DNA of 64,000 nucleotides from Roseomonas gilardii (GCF_001941945.1 NZ_CP015585.1:62001-126000), one strand, 5' to 3'. Shown: positions 1 through 8,658, numbered from the stretch's first letter. The notes: generated from the sequence alone by a model not told the origin. Translations and numbers: made by a program.

Positions 1-150
1 GCAGCTAAACTTAAGATTTTGCAGGAAGCCGCTCGGGCAGGTTTCGTGGACGTCGAGGCGGGCCGCTTCCTTGAGCTCGAAGATGATACGATTGAAGAGC
101 TGATTGCAGATCTCGGGCGAGGGGCGCGGGAGCAGCTCCGTGGTGCGTAG
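1..150 (+). CDS. ParD-like antitoxin, C-terminal part
   Basis: Frame 1 is open from the window edge to a TAG at 148-150 and gives 49 residues rich in Ala, Glu and Asp, including AGRFLELED and IEELIADLG, ending REQLRGA. This looks like the acidic C-terminal region by which ParD-type antitoxins bind their toxin. A ParE-like ORF begins 8 bases downstream, the usual antitoxin-toxin order. The DNA-binding N-terminus lies outside the window, so the family is inferred mainly from context. Confidence 0.7.
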   Translation, partial: AAKLKILQEAARAGFVDVEAGRFLELEDDTIEELIADLGRGAREQLRGA

Positions 151-158
151 CCGGACGA

Positions 159-515
159 ATGGCTCGACTGCGGCTATCCAATTTGGCCCAAGCGGACATC
201 AGACATGTGCTTTCGTGGACAGCCGAGCGATACGGAACTCGTGCTCGCGCACGATACCAGCAGCTGGTTGCAGCGGGTCTGCGAGACTTATTAGCGGAGC
301 CGCTTCGCCCCGGCAGTATTGCCAGGCCGGAGCTCGGTGATGAGGTACGCAGCTACCATCTGCGACACAGCCGGCACAAATCCGCCGTTGGTAAGCCTCG
401 ACACCTCATCCTCTATAGGATCGTCGACCGCTCGATCGTGGAGGTGGGGCGGGTATTGCACGATGCGATGGAGCTGGACCGTCACCAGACATTCGGTCCG
501 TCGGAGAACCCTTAG
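159..515 (+). CDS. Type II toxin, RelE/ParE family
   Basis: The 118-residue protein has the ParE/RelE pattern: N-terminal LSNLAQADIRHVLSWTAERYG, a middle LGDEVRSYHLRH segment and a C-terminal beta strand HLILYRIVDRSIVEVGRVLHD. Family members of this size are gyrase poisons or mRNA interferases neutralised by the upstream antitoxin; which activity applies here cannot be read from sequence. It lies 8 bases after the antitoxin and should be cotranscribed. Such pairs commonly stabilise plasmids. It ends about 65 bases before an IS1031-type fragment and appears full length. Confidence 0.85.
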   Translation: MARLRLSNLAQADIRHVLSWTAERYGTRARARYQQLVAAGLRDLLAEPLRPGSIARPELGDEVRSYHLRHSRHKSAVGKPRHLILYRIVDRSIVEVGRVLHDAMELDRHQTFGPSENP

Positions 516-581
516 GCCCGACGTCCTTCCAACAACCAAGATTGGTGACGGTTCGCGACAATGCTGCTGATCCATCTCTCA

Positions 582-960
582 GAACCCGCTTCATAACGGC
601 TGAGGCTGGGTGAGCGGCGGGGGTTCTGCGCGTTCGGAGGGTGTCTGACGTCCTTCGAGGTGGCCCATGTGGACCCCTGCCGCCCGCGCGCAGCTTGCGC
701 GCGGCTCCCAGCCTTATGCAACGTGCCTGACCGATGCCGAGTGGGCCCTGGTCGAGCCCTTCTTGCCAAGCCCTGCAAAGACCGGACGACCCCGGTCCTG
801 GCCGATGCGGCGGGTGGTCGATGCGATCCTCTACGTGCTCCGTACCGGCTGCGCCTGGGCGCATCTGCCCCGCGACTTCCCGCCGCCCGGGACCGTGCAC
901 CGTTGGTTCCTGCGCCTCTCGCGCCGGGGCACCTTCGAGCGACTGGCGCACGCCCTCATT
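582..960 (+). mobile_element. IS5-family (IS1031-type) element, left fragment
   Basis: Begins with the terminal repeat GAACCCGCTTCATAACGG preceded by TCA, the TNA-type target of the IS1031 group. The transposase reading frame (start 667) matches the more complete copy at 61134-62045 almost base for base up to about 960, then stops matching. A short stretch resembling an IS21-type end and the ISL3 element follow. Only about 95 transposase residues remain, so the fragment is inactive. Confidence 0.85.
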
Positions 961-975
961 GTCAATCGGCACTGA
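667..975 (+). pseudogene. IS1031-type transposase, N-terminal fragment
   Basis: The first 98 residues equal the N-terminal DUF4096-like domain of the transposase at 61219 (MWTPAARAQL, LRTGCAWAHLPRDFPP) apart from one or two substitutions. The last four residues (VNRH) come from the adjoining IS end, and the frame stops there. The catalytic DDE residues are all lost. Confidence 0.85.
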
Positions 976-979
976 ATCA
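960..979 (+). repeat. IS21-like terminal sequence abutting ISL3
   Basis: The 20 bases TGTCAATCGGCACTGAATCA resemble TGTGGATCGGCATGGAATAG, which stands in the same position to the left of the second ISL3 copy (57330). TG-ended termini carrying ATCGGC-type repeats are typical of IS21-family ends. Assignment to IS21 is inference from this pattern; no IS21 genes are present. Confidence 0.4.
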
Positions 980-2625
980 GGGCTCTGACGCAATTTCGAT
1001 GGCGGTCATCGGCCTGCTGCTATGACGCGGGCCTGGAGCAGGTCGAGATTCCCTCTGCCATACATCTGGCGTTTGACCACCTTCAGCTTGTTGATCTGCC
1101 CCTCGGCTTGGGCGTTGGACCAAGCGGAGGAAATTGCGGCTCGGACGGCGACATGATCCCGGGCGAGCCCGCGCGCGAACGGGGCCAGGAGGCTGGCTGC
1201 CGCCCTGTCGAGCCAGCCATCCAACGCGGCCTCATGTTTTCGGCGGATCAAGGCGTGAAAGGCTTCGACGATCTCCCGCGCCTGGACCAGGGTAGGCACC
1301 GCGGCTTCGATAGCAGCCACCGTCACAGTCTGCGTCTTGGACAGGCTGTCACGCGCCATGGTCATCAGGCGTGCCACGGTGCGGGCCGACGGAACACGGC
1401 TCAGCCCCTCGACGTTGACCTGCTCTGACCGGCGGCGACGCGTCGCCCACTCTGCGACCACCCGCAGCGAGCCGTGGAAGCCGAGATCGCGAAGCTCGCG
1501 CCACAGCGCGGCGCCGTTGCGGGCTCCAGCCGCCCAGCGCGCGTCCAGCCAGGGGAGGTGTGCCTCGAGCGAGCTTTCCCGCGTGCGGAACACATCCGCG
1601 CGCTGGCCGCGCAGGATGCGCCGCACCGTTCCGCGGCTATGACCGGTGCACCGGACGATCTCCTTGATCGCCTTGCCCGCCTTGTGCAGCGCCAAGACCG
1701 CGGCGTTGGCGTCCTCACGTCGGAGATAACCCTCGTACTGGAGCTTCTCCGCCGCGGTCAGCAGCCGGGGGTCGACCGTGGTGGCGCCGATAGCCGCGCG
1801 CACCTGGCGCATGCAGGCTCGGGTCGCGGCCAGAAAAGCCTGGCTGGCGTTCTCCATCAGGTGCCAACGATCGGCTACCTGCATCGCATCAGGTAGCGCC
1901 CGTGCCGCGGCCAGGGCGTAGGCGCCACCGCGGTCGCGGGTCACGATCTCGATCTGCGGCTGGCCGGACAACCAGGCCTGCGCCGTTGCGGGCTCGCGGT
2001 CGGGCAAGAGGGCGATAGTGCGTCGTCGCTCCAGGTCGCAGATCAGCGTGCCGTAACGGTGGTTGCGCTTCCACGCCCAATCATCGATCCCGACCGCCTG
2101 CGGTGGCGTGAACGCTGGGCTTCCACGGCGCCGGACGACCCGCAGCAAGGTGTCGTTGCTGACCGGTAATCGCAGCCTCTGGGCGAAGCTCGCGGCCGGA
2201 CGGCCGCCAAGCGCCAGGCCGAGGTGGTGGACGATCTCGTCCAGCCGGGCCGTGCGCCGAGCCCATGGCGTCGCAGCCACGAACCGTTCGGAGAAGATGC
2301 GGCGGGGGCACAGGGCACGGTCGCAGCGGAACCGCCGGACGAGGAGCTTCAATTCCACAGGACGCCCGCTCAACGGGAGATCGGCCAAGTTCCGAGTGTA
2401 GCGGCTGTGCACTCGATGGCTGACGCCACCACAGCCGGGACAGATCCCTGCTACCGTTGATGGTCGCACCGTCATCACCACCGCTGTGCCGGTCTCGTCC
2501 ACGCTCTCCAGGACGAATCCTGGCGGGATTAAAGCTGCTGGACTGAGGTTCCTCGCCATCCTGCTGATCCCTGACTGACCAGGGAACCCAGCACGTCAAC
2601 TTCAGCAAAATTGAGTCAGAACCCC
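980..2625 (-). mobile_element. ISL3-family insertion sequence, copy 1
   Basis: The ends are imperfect inverted repeats, GGGCTCTGACGCAATTTCG at the left and, reverse complemented, GGGGTTCTGACTCAATTTTG at the right, enclosing one transposase gene. The sequence repeats without a visible difference at 57350-58995 in the same orientation. No 8-bp target duplication is seen around either copy, suggesting later rearrangement of the flanks. The 53 bases after the right end are also shared by both copies. Confidence 0.9.
1006..2559 (-). CDS. ISL3-family transposase, copy 1
   Basis: The 517-residue protein has an N-terminal zinc-finger-like domain (CPGCGG and CDRALCPRR), a helix-turn-helix region, and a DDE transposase domain beginning GIDDWAWKRNHRYGT, with VTRDRGGAYA and ADRWHLMENA downstream. 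The C-terminus NAQAEGQINKLKVVKRQMYGR carries the family's expected glutamate. It is intact and has the usual family length. It catalyses cut-and-paste or replicative movement of its own element. Confidence 0.95.
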   Translation of the reverse strand: MARNLSPAALIPPGFVLESVDETGTAVVMTVRPSTVAGICPGCGGVSHRVHSRYTRNLADLPLSGRPVELKLLVRRFRCDRALCPRRIFSERFVAATPWARRTARLDEIVHHLGLALGGRPAASFAQRLRLPVSNDTLLRVVRRRGSPAFTPPQAVGIDDWAWKRNHRYGTLICDLERRRTIALLPDREPATAQAWLSGQPQIEIVTRDRGGAYALAAARALPDAMQVADRWHLMENASQAFLAATRACMRQVRAAIGATTVDPRLLTAAEKLQYEGYLRREDANAAVLALHKAGKAIKEIVRCTGHSRGTVRRILRGQRADVFRTRESSLEAHLPWLDARWAAGARNGAALWRELRDLGFHGSLRVVAEWATRRRRSEQVNVEGLSRVPSARTVARLMTMARDSLSKTQTVTVAAIEAAVPTLVQAREIVEAFHALIRRKHEAALDGWLDRAAASLLAPFARGLARDHVAVRAAISSAWSNAQAEGQINKLKVVKRQMYGRGNLDLLQARVIAAGR

Positions 2626-2678
2626 GTTTGGACGCCGATCACCCCTCCAACAGGGTTCCTATTCCATGCCGATCCACA
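2626..2678 (-). repeat. IS21-like right terminus shared by both ISL3 copies
   Basis: On the minus strand this reads from TGTGGATCGGCATGGAATAG inward, with a second related repeat GATCGGCGTCC nearer ISL3. Multiple internal repeats at the termini are characteristic of IS21-type elements. The same bases follow ISL3 copy 2 at 58996-59048. The two copies diverge a few bases beyond the repeat. Confidence 0.45.
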
Positions 2679-2792
2679 CCACTCGCGTCATCGCTAACGT
2701 CGACCATAATGTCGGCTCGAAGCTCCCCACCTGAAGGCAAGGCAGCACAGCATCGGCACGCTCGGGAAGAAGGGCACCCAGGCAGCGCTTAC

Positions 2793-3114
2793 GGCGCGTG
2801 CCGTCCGGCAACACGATCTCGACGGAGCGCTCACCCTCCAGGGCATCGCCCGGGCAGGATGCTCCTCCAACCCGTTCCATGGCCTCGGCTCCAGGAAGGG
2901 CTGATACGACGTGGACAGGCACAAAACTCGGCGTCTCGACCACCAGCCGTCCCCGCCGCTGGGCGTCACGCCACTGCCAGATCAGGCCACGGCTGACGTC
3001 ATGCCGTCGCGCGACAACAGCAAGCCGGGCACCGGCATCAATCTCGGCCAGGATCCGGAGCTTGTCCTCCGTCCGCCAGCGCCGACGCCGCTCCACCCCA
3101 TTGATGATCTCCAT
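2793..3114 (-). pseudogene. tnpA: IS66 TnpA, 3'-truncated
   Basis: The frame starts MEIINGVERRRRWRTEDK with the transposase_8 helix-turn-helix, identical to the intact TnpA at 36837-37223, up to VLPDGTR. Beyond that it runs into unrelated DNA (2659-2792). The C-terminus is replaced, so the product is presumed non-functional. Confidence 0.85.
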
Positions 3115-3206
3115 CCCACCCGCCCGCCCTTACCGACACCCTTAAGAACATCCGTAAGATCAGAGATCACCCAAGGCTGAGAAGGCGTGACTCACCGGAT
3201 GGGTAC
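2793..3206 (-). mobile_element. IS66-family element, right-end fragment
   Basis: This is a base-for-base match to the right end of the complete IS66 at 34835-37315, covering most of the TnpA gene and the terminus that reads GTACCCATCCGGTGAGTCAC on the minus strand. It is cut at about 2793 within tnpA, where an unrelated 110-bp stretch begins. It abuts the IS5-type fragment that follows with no spacer. Confidence 0.9.
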
Positions 3207-3411
3207 CTTGCATTCCATCAAGCCGTAGCCGCAAGCTGCCAATCCCCTACGACAGGGCGCTCTACCGGCAGCGCCATCGCATCGAGAACATGTTCGGCAG
3301 GCTCAAGGACTGGCGCCGCATCGCCATGCGCTACGACCGATGTGCACACACCTTCATGTCAGCCATCTGTCTCGCAGCAATCATACTCTTCTGGATTAAC
3401 GAGTCCTGAGC
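3207..3411 (+). mobile_element. IS5-family element, 3' end fragment
   Basis: The last 205 bases match 27315-27519 exactly and encode the transposase C-terminus (RKLPIPYDRALYRQRHRIEN, FGRLKDWRRIAMRYDR, ending FWINES) plus the terminal repeat GTCCTGAGC. The catalytic Glu region is present but the rest is gone. It ends at a CTAG whose TAG, on the other strand, is the stop codon of the adjacent glycosyltransferase. Confidence 0.9.
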
Positions 3412-5448
3412 CTAGGCCACATCCCTGACAACGCGCGGCGGAAACGCCAATTGCCATTCGCCGCCAGGAACCAGCCCCAGGTTAGGGCTATGGAAGGGGT
3501 CCGCAGCACAGACATCTGCCCATCTCTCGCGCATGCGTCGAACCTCCTGGTCCTGAAAGGAGCTGCGCTCCCCCGCGTAGTGCGAGCCATAGGTCTGCAG
3601 CTCGTGGTGATAAAGTTCGGCCTGCGGCGCGTAGATGACAGAATGCCCTGCTTCACCCACCCTCAATGCGAAGTCCACGTCGTTGAAGGCACTGGGATAG
3701 CCCTCGTCCAGTCCGCCCACCTGCTCGAAGGCGCTCCGCCGCACCAACATGCAGGCGGCAGTCACGACCGACAATTCCTGTGCCAGGATAGCGCGGGACA
3801 TGTAACCGGCATCTGTCCCCGACAGGAAGCGATGAGCATGGTCGCACAGGCCAGCAAGTCCCATGATGACGCCGCCATGTTGTACTCTTCCATCCGGATA
3901 CAGCAGCCTAGCACCTACGATGCCGACCTGAGGATCTTCCATGAAAGCCGTCATCCAGCGCAACCAGTCACGCTTGATAGGAGATACGTCGTCGTTAAGC
4001 AGGAGGATGTAGTCTCCCTCCGTCCGCGCCGCGACATGGTTGTTTGCCGTGGAGAAGTTGAACCGGGATGCCCTCAACTCCGATACGGTCACATTGGGAT
4101 GGCGGGTGAGCCGGTCGCACGCATTGCGCTGCGCATCATCGAGCGGTCCAGCCTGCATAACGATGACATTCAGGTCAAATCTGGAATAATCCGTGCCATC
4201 CAGAATTGCCTGGATGCAGGTCAGCGAATGCGGCTGCCGTAGCGTCGAGGGCACGATGACGGTGATCCGCGGCTCCAGCTGCCGCTTCTCTCGAATATTG
4301 AAAGTCAGCGGCCAGGTGGCGATGGGGGCAATTGCGGGGCCGCCATGTTGCAGGTGGTCTTCGACGATTGAGGCGAGCACGTCGGGTGGTGCCGCTTCTG
4401 CGTCGAAGCGGCGATGAGAGAGCAGGTAGGGAATGCGCACGCTGAACGGCTGCGGGTTCCGCCGGTATCTTGCAAGCCAGAGCGACATCCGCAGCGCCTC
4501 CGCCCAGCCGGCGCCGGCAGGCACGTGGTCGAGCAAGGTGGCTCGCCGTGCCAGCCACAGGCCCCGCGTTAAAGTGCCTGGAAGCATCGCCACATGGCTG
4601 GGCGTCGGCTTGAACTTGGGCGAATGGCGCGTTCCGTCGGCGGCGATCTCATCCTCATCCGCGATAATGATATCCGGGTGGCCGAGCTGCGCGATCTGCT
4701 CCGCCGCGGCCAAGCTGGCGTGAGGGGGCAGAACTTCGCCGGCTTGCAGAATGCCGATGTAATCGGCATCGAGCGCCGCAATGGACTCTGCGAGCGATGC
4801 GCCGTCTGCCTCGTCGAAAACGGCAAAAGGCACCTTGCCCCATTGCGCTTCCAGGCTGCCAAGAGTCGCTGAAAGGGCTTCGGAGGAGGGTTCGCGTGCA
4901 AAGACCAGAACAGCGATAGAAGGTCTGTCCGGCAGGGCAGCGAAATCGTCACGCACCCAACTGTCGAAGACGGCGATCCATGTTGCGTAGTCCTGGGGCG
5001 GGGCATAGAAGTCCTGGCTCTCAGCGCCCAGGAACTTTCGCAGGCTGTGCAGAAACAATCCGGGACGAAGCGGGCTGTTTCGCAGTAACGCCATTAGCGC
5101 CTGAGGTGGCGTGCGCAGCAGCAGGCGCAGTGATGCAGGACCGCGTCCCATGGGATGGAAGACTGGCGGCTCCGCCCGCACGACACCCACGGCGACCCCG
5201 ATGGCAGAGAGGCGCAGTTGGCTGGCCTCGGCTGGGATGAAGCAAAGCAGCTCGTGCCGGTCGCCCAGGGCGGCCAACGCATTCAGGAACAGATCCTTCG
5301 TGACCGGTCGCCCCTGCGCGTCGAAGGCCGTGACGTAGAGCATGGTCTGCCCCTGCAGGCCGGAAGTCCGGAAGCTGACCCTGCTCCATGACCCACGCGC
5401 CCGTGGGTCGATCGGGGCTTTCCAGAGAAGCTTCGGCCGGCGGCTCAC
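3412..5448 (-). CDS. GT2-family glycosyltransferase, last gene of glycan operon
   Basis: The C-terminal half (about residues 392-640) is a GT-A glycosyltransferase family 2 domain: ITVIVPSTLR, LLLNDDVSPIKRDW carrying the nucleotide-sugar/metal motif, and FNDVDFALRVGEAG near the acceptor site. It resembles rhamnosyl- or galactosyltransferases. The first 390 residues are poorly recognisable. I place the start at a GTG at 5448 because it overlaps the epimerase stop as GTGA; an ATG at 5511 is possible. The stop TAG lies inside the CTAG at which an IS5-type element ends, so the true C-terminus may or may not be original. Confidence 0.85.
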   Translation of the reverse strand: MSRRPKLLWKAPIDPRARGSWSRVSFRTSGLQGQTMLYVTAFDAQGRPVTKDLFLNALAALGDRHELLCFIPAEASQLRLSAIGVAVGVVRAEPPVFHPMGRGPASLRLLLRTPPQALMALLRNSPLRPGLFLHSLRKFLGAESQDFYAPPQDYATWIAVFDSWVRDDFAALPDRPSIAVLVFAREPSSEALSATLGSLEAQWGKVPFAVFDEADGASLAESIAALDADYIGILQAGEVLPPHASLAAAEQIAQLGHPDIIIADEDEIAADGTRHSPKFKPTPSHVAMLPGTLTRGLWLARRATLLDHVPAGAGWAEALRMSLWLARYRRNPQPFSVRIPYLLSHRRFDAEAAPPDVLASIVEDHLQHGGPAIAPIATWPLTFNIREKRQLEPRITVIVPSTLRQPHSLTCIQAILDGTDYSRFDLNVIVMQAGPLDDAQRNACDRLTRHPNVTVSELRASRFNFSTANNHVAARTEGDYILLLNDDVSPIKRDWLRWMTAFMEDPQVGIVGARLLYPDGRVQHGGVIMGLAGLCDHAHRFLSGTDAGYMSRAILAQELSVVTAACMLVRRSAFEQVGGLDEGYPSAFNDVDFALRVGEAGHSVIYAPQAELYHHELQTYGSHYAGERSSFQDQEVRRMRERWADVCAADPFHSPNLGLVPGGEWQLAFPPRVVRDVA

Positions 5449-6434
5449 GGTGCGACCCTCACGCCATGGCCAGCATGGGTGATGGCCGGAGGCTCGACGC
5501 TCCGGAGCCACTCCGCCGTCTCGGCAAGGCCTTGCATCCAGTCGCGGCGCACCGTCCAGCCGAGTTCCCGCCGGATCAGCGCCGTATCAAGAACATTGGC
5601 AGGCACATCCACGACGCGGCCAGCCTTGTGCAGGATCTCGGCGCCTTGCAGTCCCAGCACTGCATCGATGGAGGACACGACATCCAGCACCGTGCGGCCC
5701 TTGCCTGAACCGACATTCATCACCGAATGCGGCCCATCATAGAGGGCAGCCAGCAGCATGGCGTCCACAAGGTCGGCGACATGCAGGAAATCCCGGGTCA
5801 CACTGCCATCGCCCCAGACCTCCACCGGCTGGCCAGCTAGCCGCCGCGAGATCAGTGTCGCGATCAAACCTTGGCCCCGGCCTGGTGCCTGGTAGGGGCC
5901 ATAAGGATTCGAGGCTCGCAGCACGACGGCACGGATGCCATGGCGATGCGCCATCAGTCCGAGATGCTTTTCCACCAGCAGCTTGTGAATGCCATAGACC
6001 GAGATGGGATCGGTCGGATGATCCTCAGCGATCGGAACATGGCGCGGCACGCCGTATACAGTGCCCCCGGAGGATATGAAGACAATCCGCTTCACCCCTG
6101 CCATCCGGCAATGTTCGAGTAGTTCCAGCGACTGTGCTGCGTTTGTCCGCAGATCTGTTACCGCGTCACGCTCCGCCGCCGCAGGGATGCTGCCACCCAG
6201 CAGGTGGAATACCACCTCCACGCCATCCAGCGCATCAGACAAGGCGCCGTGGTTCCCAAAGTCGGCGGAGATCCAGGATAAAGGCGGCAACGCAGCAGGG
6301 TAAAGAGGAGGGCGGCCGAAGCCGCGCACCGATGCACCAGCCGCCGCCAGCGCGCGGCACAGGTTCGTGCCAATAAAGCCCCCCGCACCAAGGACGAGAC
6401 AGGTCTTGCCGGCAAGGGCCGCCAACATATTCAC
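5445..6434 (-). CDS. NAD-dependent nucleotide-sugar epimerase/dehydratase
   Basis: Extended short-chain dehydrogenase of 329 residues. The Rossmann motif GAGGFIG lies at residues 16-22, a FISSGGTVYG strand follows, and the catalytic YGIHK (YxxxK) is near residue 146. It belongs to the UDP-glucose 4-epimerase/GDP-mannose dehydratase-like group; the substrate cannot be told from the sequence. It overlaps the upstream glycosyltransferase by 4 bases and the downstream one by GTGA, showing translational coupling in the operon. It may supply a second sugar besides rhamnose. Confidence 0.9.
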   Translation of the reverse strand: MNMLAALAGKTCLVLGAGGFIGTNLCRALAAAGASVRGFGRPPLYPAALPPLSWISADFGNHGALSDALDGVEVVFHLLGGSIPAAAERDAVTDLRTNAAQSLELLEHCRMAGVKRIVFISSGGTVYGVPRHVPIAEDHPTDPISVYGIHKLLVEKHLGLMAHRHGIRAVVLRASNPYGPYQAPGRGQGLIATLISRRLAGQPVEVWGDGSVTRDFLHVADLVDAMLLAALYDGPHSVMNVGSGKGRTVLDVVSSIDAVLGLQGAEILHKAGRVVDVPANVLDTALIRRELGWTVRRDWMQGLAETAEWLRSVEPPAITHAGHGVRVAP

Positions 6435-7696
6435 CGCCCGTTCAGCAGAAAGCTGACCATCTCTCCGGCCATGCGCTCAAAGGTAAAGCGGCTTCCAACT
6501 TGCTGGCCCTGCGAGGCCAGTCGCGCACGCAGCTCCGGATCCCGTGCCAGCCGGGCAATGGCCTCGGCGAGGTCAGCAGGATCGCCCTTTTCGAAGAGCA
6601 GGCCCGAATGTCCGTCCTCCACGATCTCAGGGTTACCGCCAGCGCGGGACGCGATGGTCGGAATGCCGCAGGCCAGCGCGTGAATCAGGGTCAGGGAGAA
6701 TGGCTCGTACCGGGAGGGGAAGAGATAGATGTCGTGCGCGTCGAACAACGCAGGCAGCTCGGCTTCCGGCACGACCGGTCGCATCTCGATATCGGCACTG
6801 CGGCCGCTGCCTGCCACCACCTCGGCCAGGCGTTGCATGTAGGCGGTGTCCTGACCGTCGCCCACCACCGTCAGCGTGACCCGATCGACGCCCAGCGCCC
6901 GTGCGTCGAGCAGGGCGAGGGCCTCCACGGTGGTGTCGGCGCCCTTGAGGTCCACCAGTCGCCCCGCGAACAAGAGGCGAAGATGCCCGGCTTCCACTAG
7001 GTGCGTGCGATTCGGCGCGGGTGTGACGGAAGGCGGCTGACGCACGCCGTTATGGATAACGCGATGGGAACGGAAGTGAGAGCCGCCAGCAGCATAGAAG
7101 TCGCGCATGAAGTGGGAGCCGAAGATGGCCTCCAGCTTCCGCTTGGGCGTCATGCCGGCAAGGCGCTGCAGCCGGCGCTTCATCTGTCCGGCCATGACCC
7201 GCCAGGCAGCCGGCATGGGTGGCGGCAGGAAGGGCGCCGTGCCATGCACCACGTCGCGGAAGAAGGCGCTGACGAACGCCGGATTCCGCATCACCAGCAG
7301 CCAATTATCCGTCAGCATCAGGACGGAGCGATAAGGGCTGGCCTCCAGCGCCTGAAGCAGGCTGACATCGAGAAAGAAGAGGTTCCAGGCGAAGACGACG
7401 TCCGGCCGCACCTCTGCCAGCACGCGCTGTAGCGCCTCTAAGTTGCGCGCGTTGACCGCCGCACGATCCTCGGCCGAGCCAGGGAAGGGCGTATAGATGT
7501 CCGGTCCTGTCAGTAGTTCGAGTTCCCGCAGCACGCGTTGCCCGGGGTAATCGGCCACCTTGCCGCCGTAGCCGCTGGTCAGCACCGTCACCTCATGCCC
7601 TTGCGCCGCCAGCTCGGAAGCAACCTCGTGGCAAAGGCGCTCGTATCCACCGATCACATTCGGCGGGTAGAGGTTACTGAGAAACAGGACGCGCAT
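6431..7696 (-). CDS. GT4-family glycosyltransferase
   Basis: 421 residues from an ATG at 7696 that overlaps the preceding stop (TGATG); an upstream frame extension to 7861 overlaps that gene and is unlikely. The N-terminus MRVLFLSNLYPPNVIGGYERL is a classic GT-B group 1 start with the glycine-rich acceptor loop. The C-terminal domain has LLFAGRLVDLKGADTTVEA and PSRYEPFSLTLIHALACG. In the usual E-x7-E motif the second Glu is His here, which is unusual for GT4 and may alter donor use. Likely cytoplasmic and part of glycan assembly. Confidence 0.9.
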   Translation of the reverse strand: MRVLFLSNLYPPNVIGGYERLCHEVASELAAQGHEVTVLTSGYGGKVADYPGQRVLRELELLTGPDIYTPFPGSAEDRAAVNARNLEALQRVLAEVRPDVVFAWNLFFLDVSLLQALEASPYRSVLMLTDNWLLVMRNPAFVSAFFRDVVHGTAPFLPPPMPAAWRVMAGQMKRRLQRLAGMTPKRKLEAIFGSHFMRDFYAAGGSHFRSHRVIHNGVRQPPSVTPAPNRTHLVEAGHLRLLFAGRLVDLKGADTTVEALALLDARALGVDRVTLTVVGDGQDTAYMQRLAEVVAGSGRSADIEMRPVVPEAELPALFDAHDIYLFPSRYEPFSLTLIHALACGIPTIASRAGGNPEIVEDGHSGLLFEKGDPADLAEAIARLARDPELRARLASQGQQVGSRFTFERMAGEMVSFLLNGR

Positions 7697-8658
7697 CACA
7701 CCCACTCCAGCATGCGGGCACGGAAGGAAGCATCGGCCAACAGCGGACTGGTATCCAGCCGTCCGCCACCGTTCCGGCGCAGATAGGCCATGCAAGGCCC
7801 AACGGCGACGGTCAGGTCGTGCCGCTTCAGCACGGCCTCCGTAGCGGCTGCGGTATCCCAATCAGGTTCAGGCGCGCCAGGGCGATCCCAGAGGAGGGTC
7901 AGATAGGCGGCGACACAAAGAGCCCACTCGACACGGACCTTGCGGTGGTCTTCCGAGATGGTGTTGCTGCCATGCAGGCGGTAGCGCAGCATTATATCGT
8001 CCGACATCGCGATGCTCTGGCCTAGCGCCAGAAGGCGCAACGCGAAGTCGAGGTCGTGCGCGTAACGCAACGCGGCAAACTCTCCCACCTGTGGCAGGGA
8101 AGCGCGGCGTATGAGAAAATTCGATGTCGTCATCAGCACATTCGCGTTCACCAGGGTGGTACCGAAATCCGCACCCGCCTGATGGAATGCCCTGGCCTCC
8201 TGGTACCAGTTGTTGTCGATGGCCGCTCCTGAGCCATTCATGAAGGCGATGCCGGAGGCCGCCATTGCCGCATCGGGCCGTGCGTCCAGCAGCAGCACCA
8301 GCGTATCCAGCCGGCCAGGCAGCCAAGCGTCGTCCGAGTTCAAGATGGCGACGAACTCGCCACCACAGTCGCGAATTCCGGCGTTGATGGTGGCATGCGC
8401 GCCCTGATTGGCCTGCGTGCGAAAGCGAATTCGCGCATCGCGTCGCGCCAGATCCTGCATCACGCGCTCCGAATCGTCGGTGGAGCCGTCGTTGATCACG
8501 ATGACTTCCCGTACCACATCACCCTGCGCCAGCACGCTCTCGATGGCGGTGCCGATATAAGCGGCATGGTTATAGAGCGGCACCACAACGGAAACCCGCC
8601 CTGCCCCGGCCTTTGGCTTCTCTGCTGGCTGGCGCCTGAACAAACCGAACAGCGTCAG
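7696..8658 (-). CDS. GT2-family glycosyltransferase
   Basis: About 320 residues with the GT2 core VSVVVPLYNHAAYIGTAIES, VIVINDGSTDDSERV and the metal-binding LNSDDAWLPGRLD, then ALRYAHDLDFALRLLALG. Family members transfer a hexose from a nucleotide sugar to a lipid-linked acceptor at the membrane face. The start is uncertain: the frame stays open upstream inside the preceding gene, and near the junction only CTG (8658 or 8652) or TTG (8643) codons exist, with a GGAGG just upstream. A rare start codon coupled to the upstream TGA is the best reading. Confidence 0.85.
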   Translation of the reverse strand: MTLFGLFRRQPAEKPKAGAGRVSVVVPLYNHAAYIGTAIESVLAQGDVVREVIVINDGSTDDSERVMQDLARRDARIRFRTQANQGAHATINAGIRDCGGEFVAILNSDDAWLPGRLDTLVLLLDARPDAAMAASGIAFMNGSGAAIDNNWYQEARAFHQAGADFGTTLVNANVLMTTSNFLIRRASLPQVGEFAALRYAHDLDFALRLLALGQSIAMSDDIMLRYRLHGSNTISEDHRKVRVEWALCVAAYLTLLWDRPGAPEPDWDTAAATEAVLKRHDLTVAVGPCMAYLRRNGGGRLDTSPLLADASFRARMLEWV

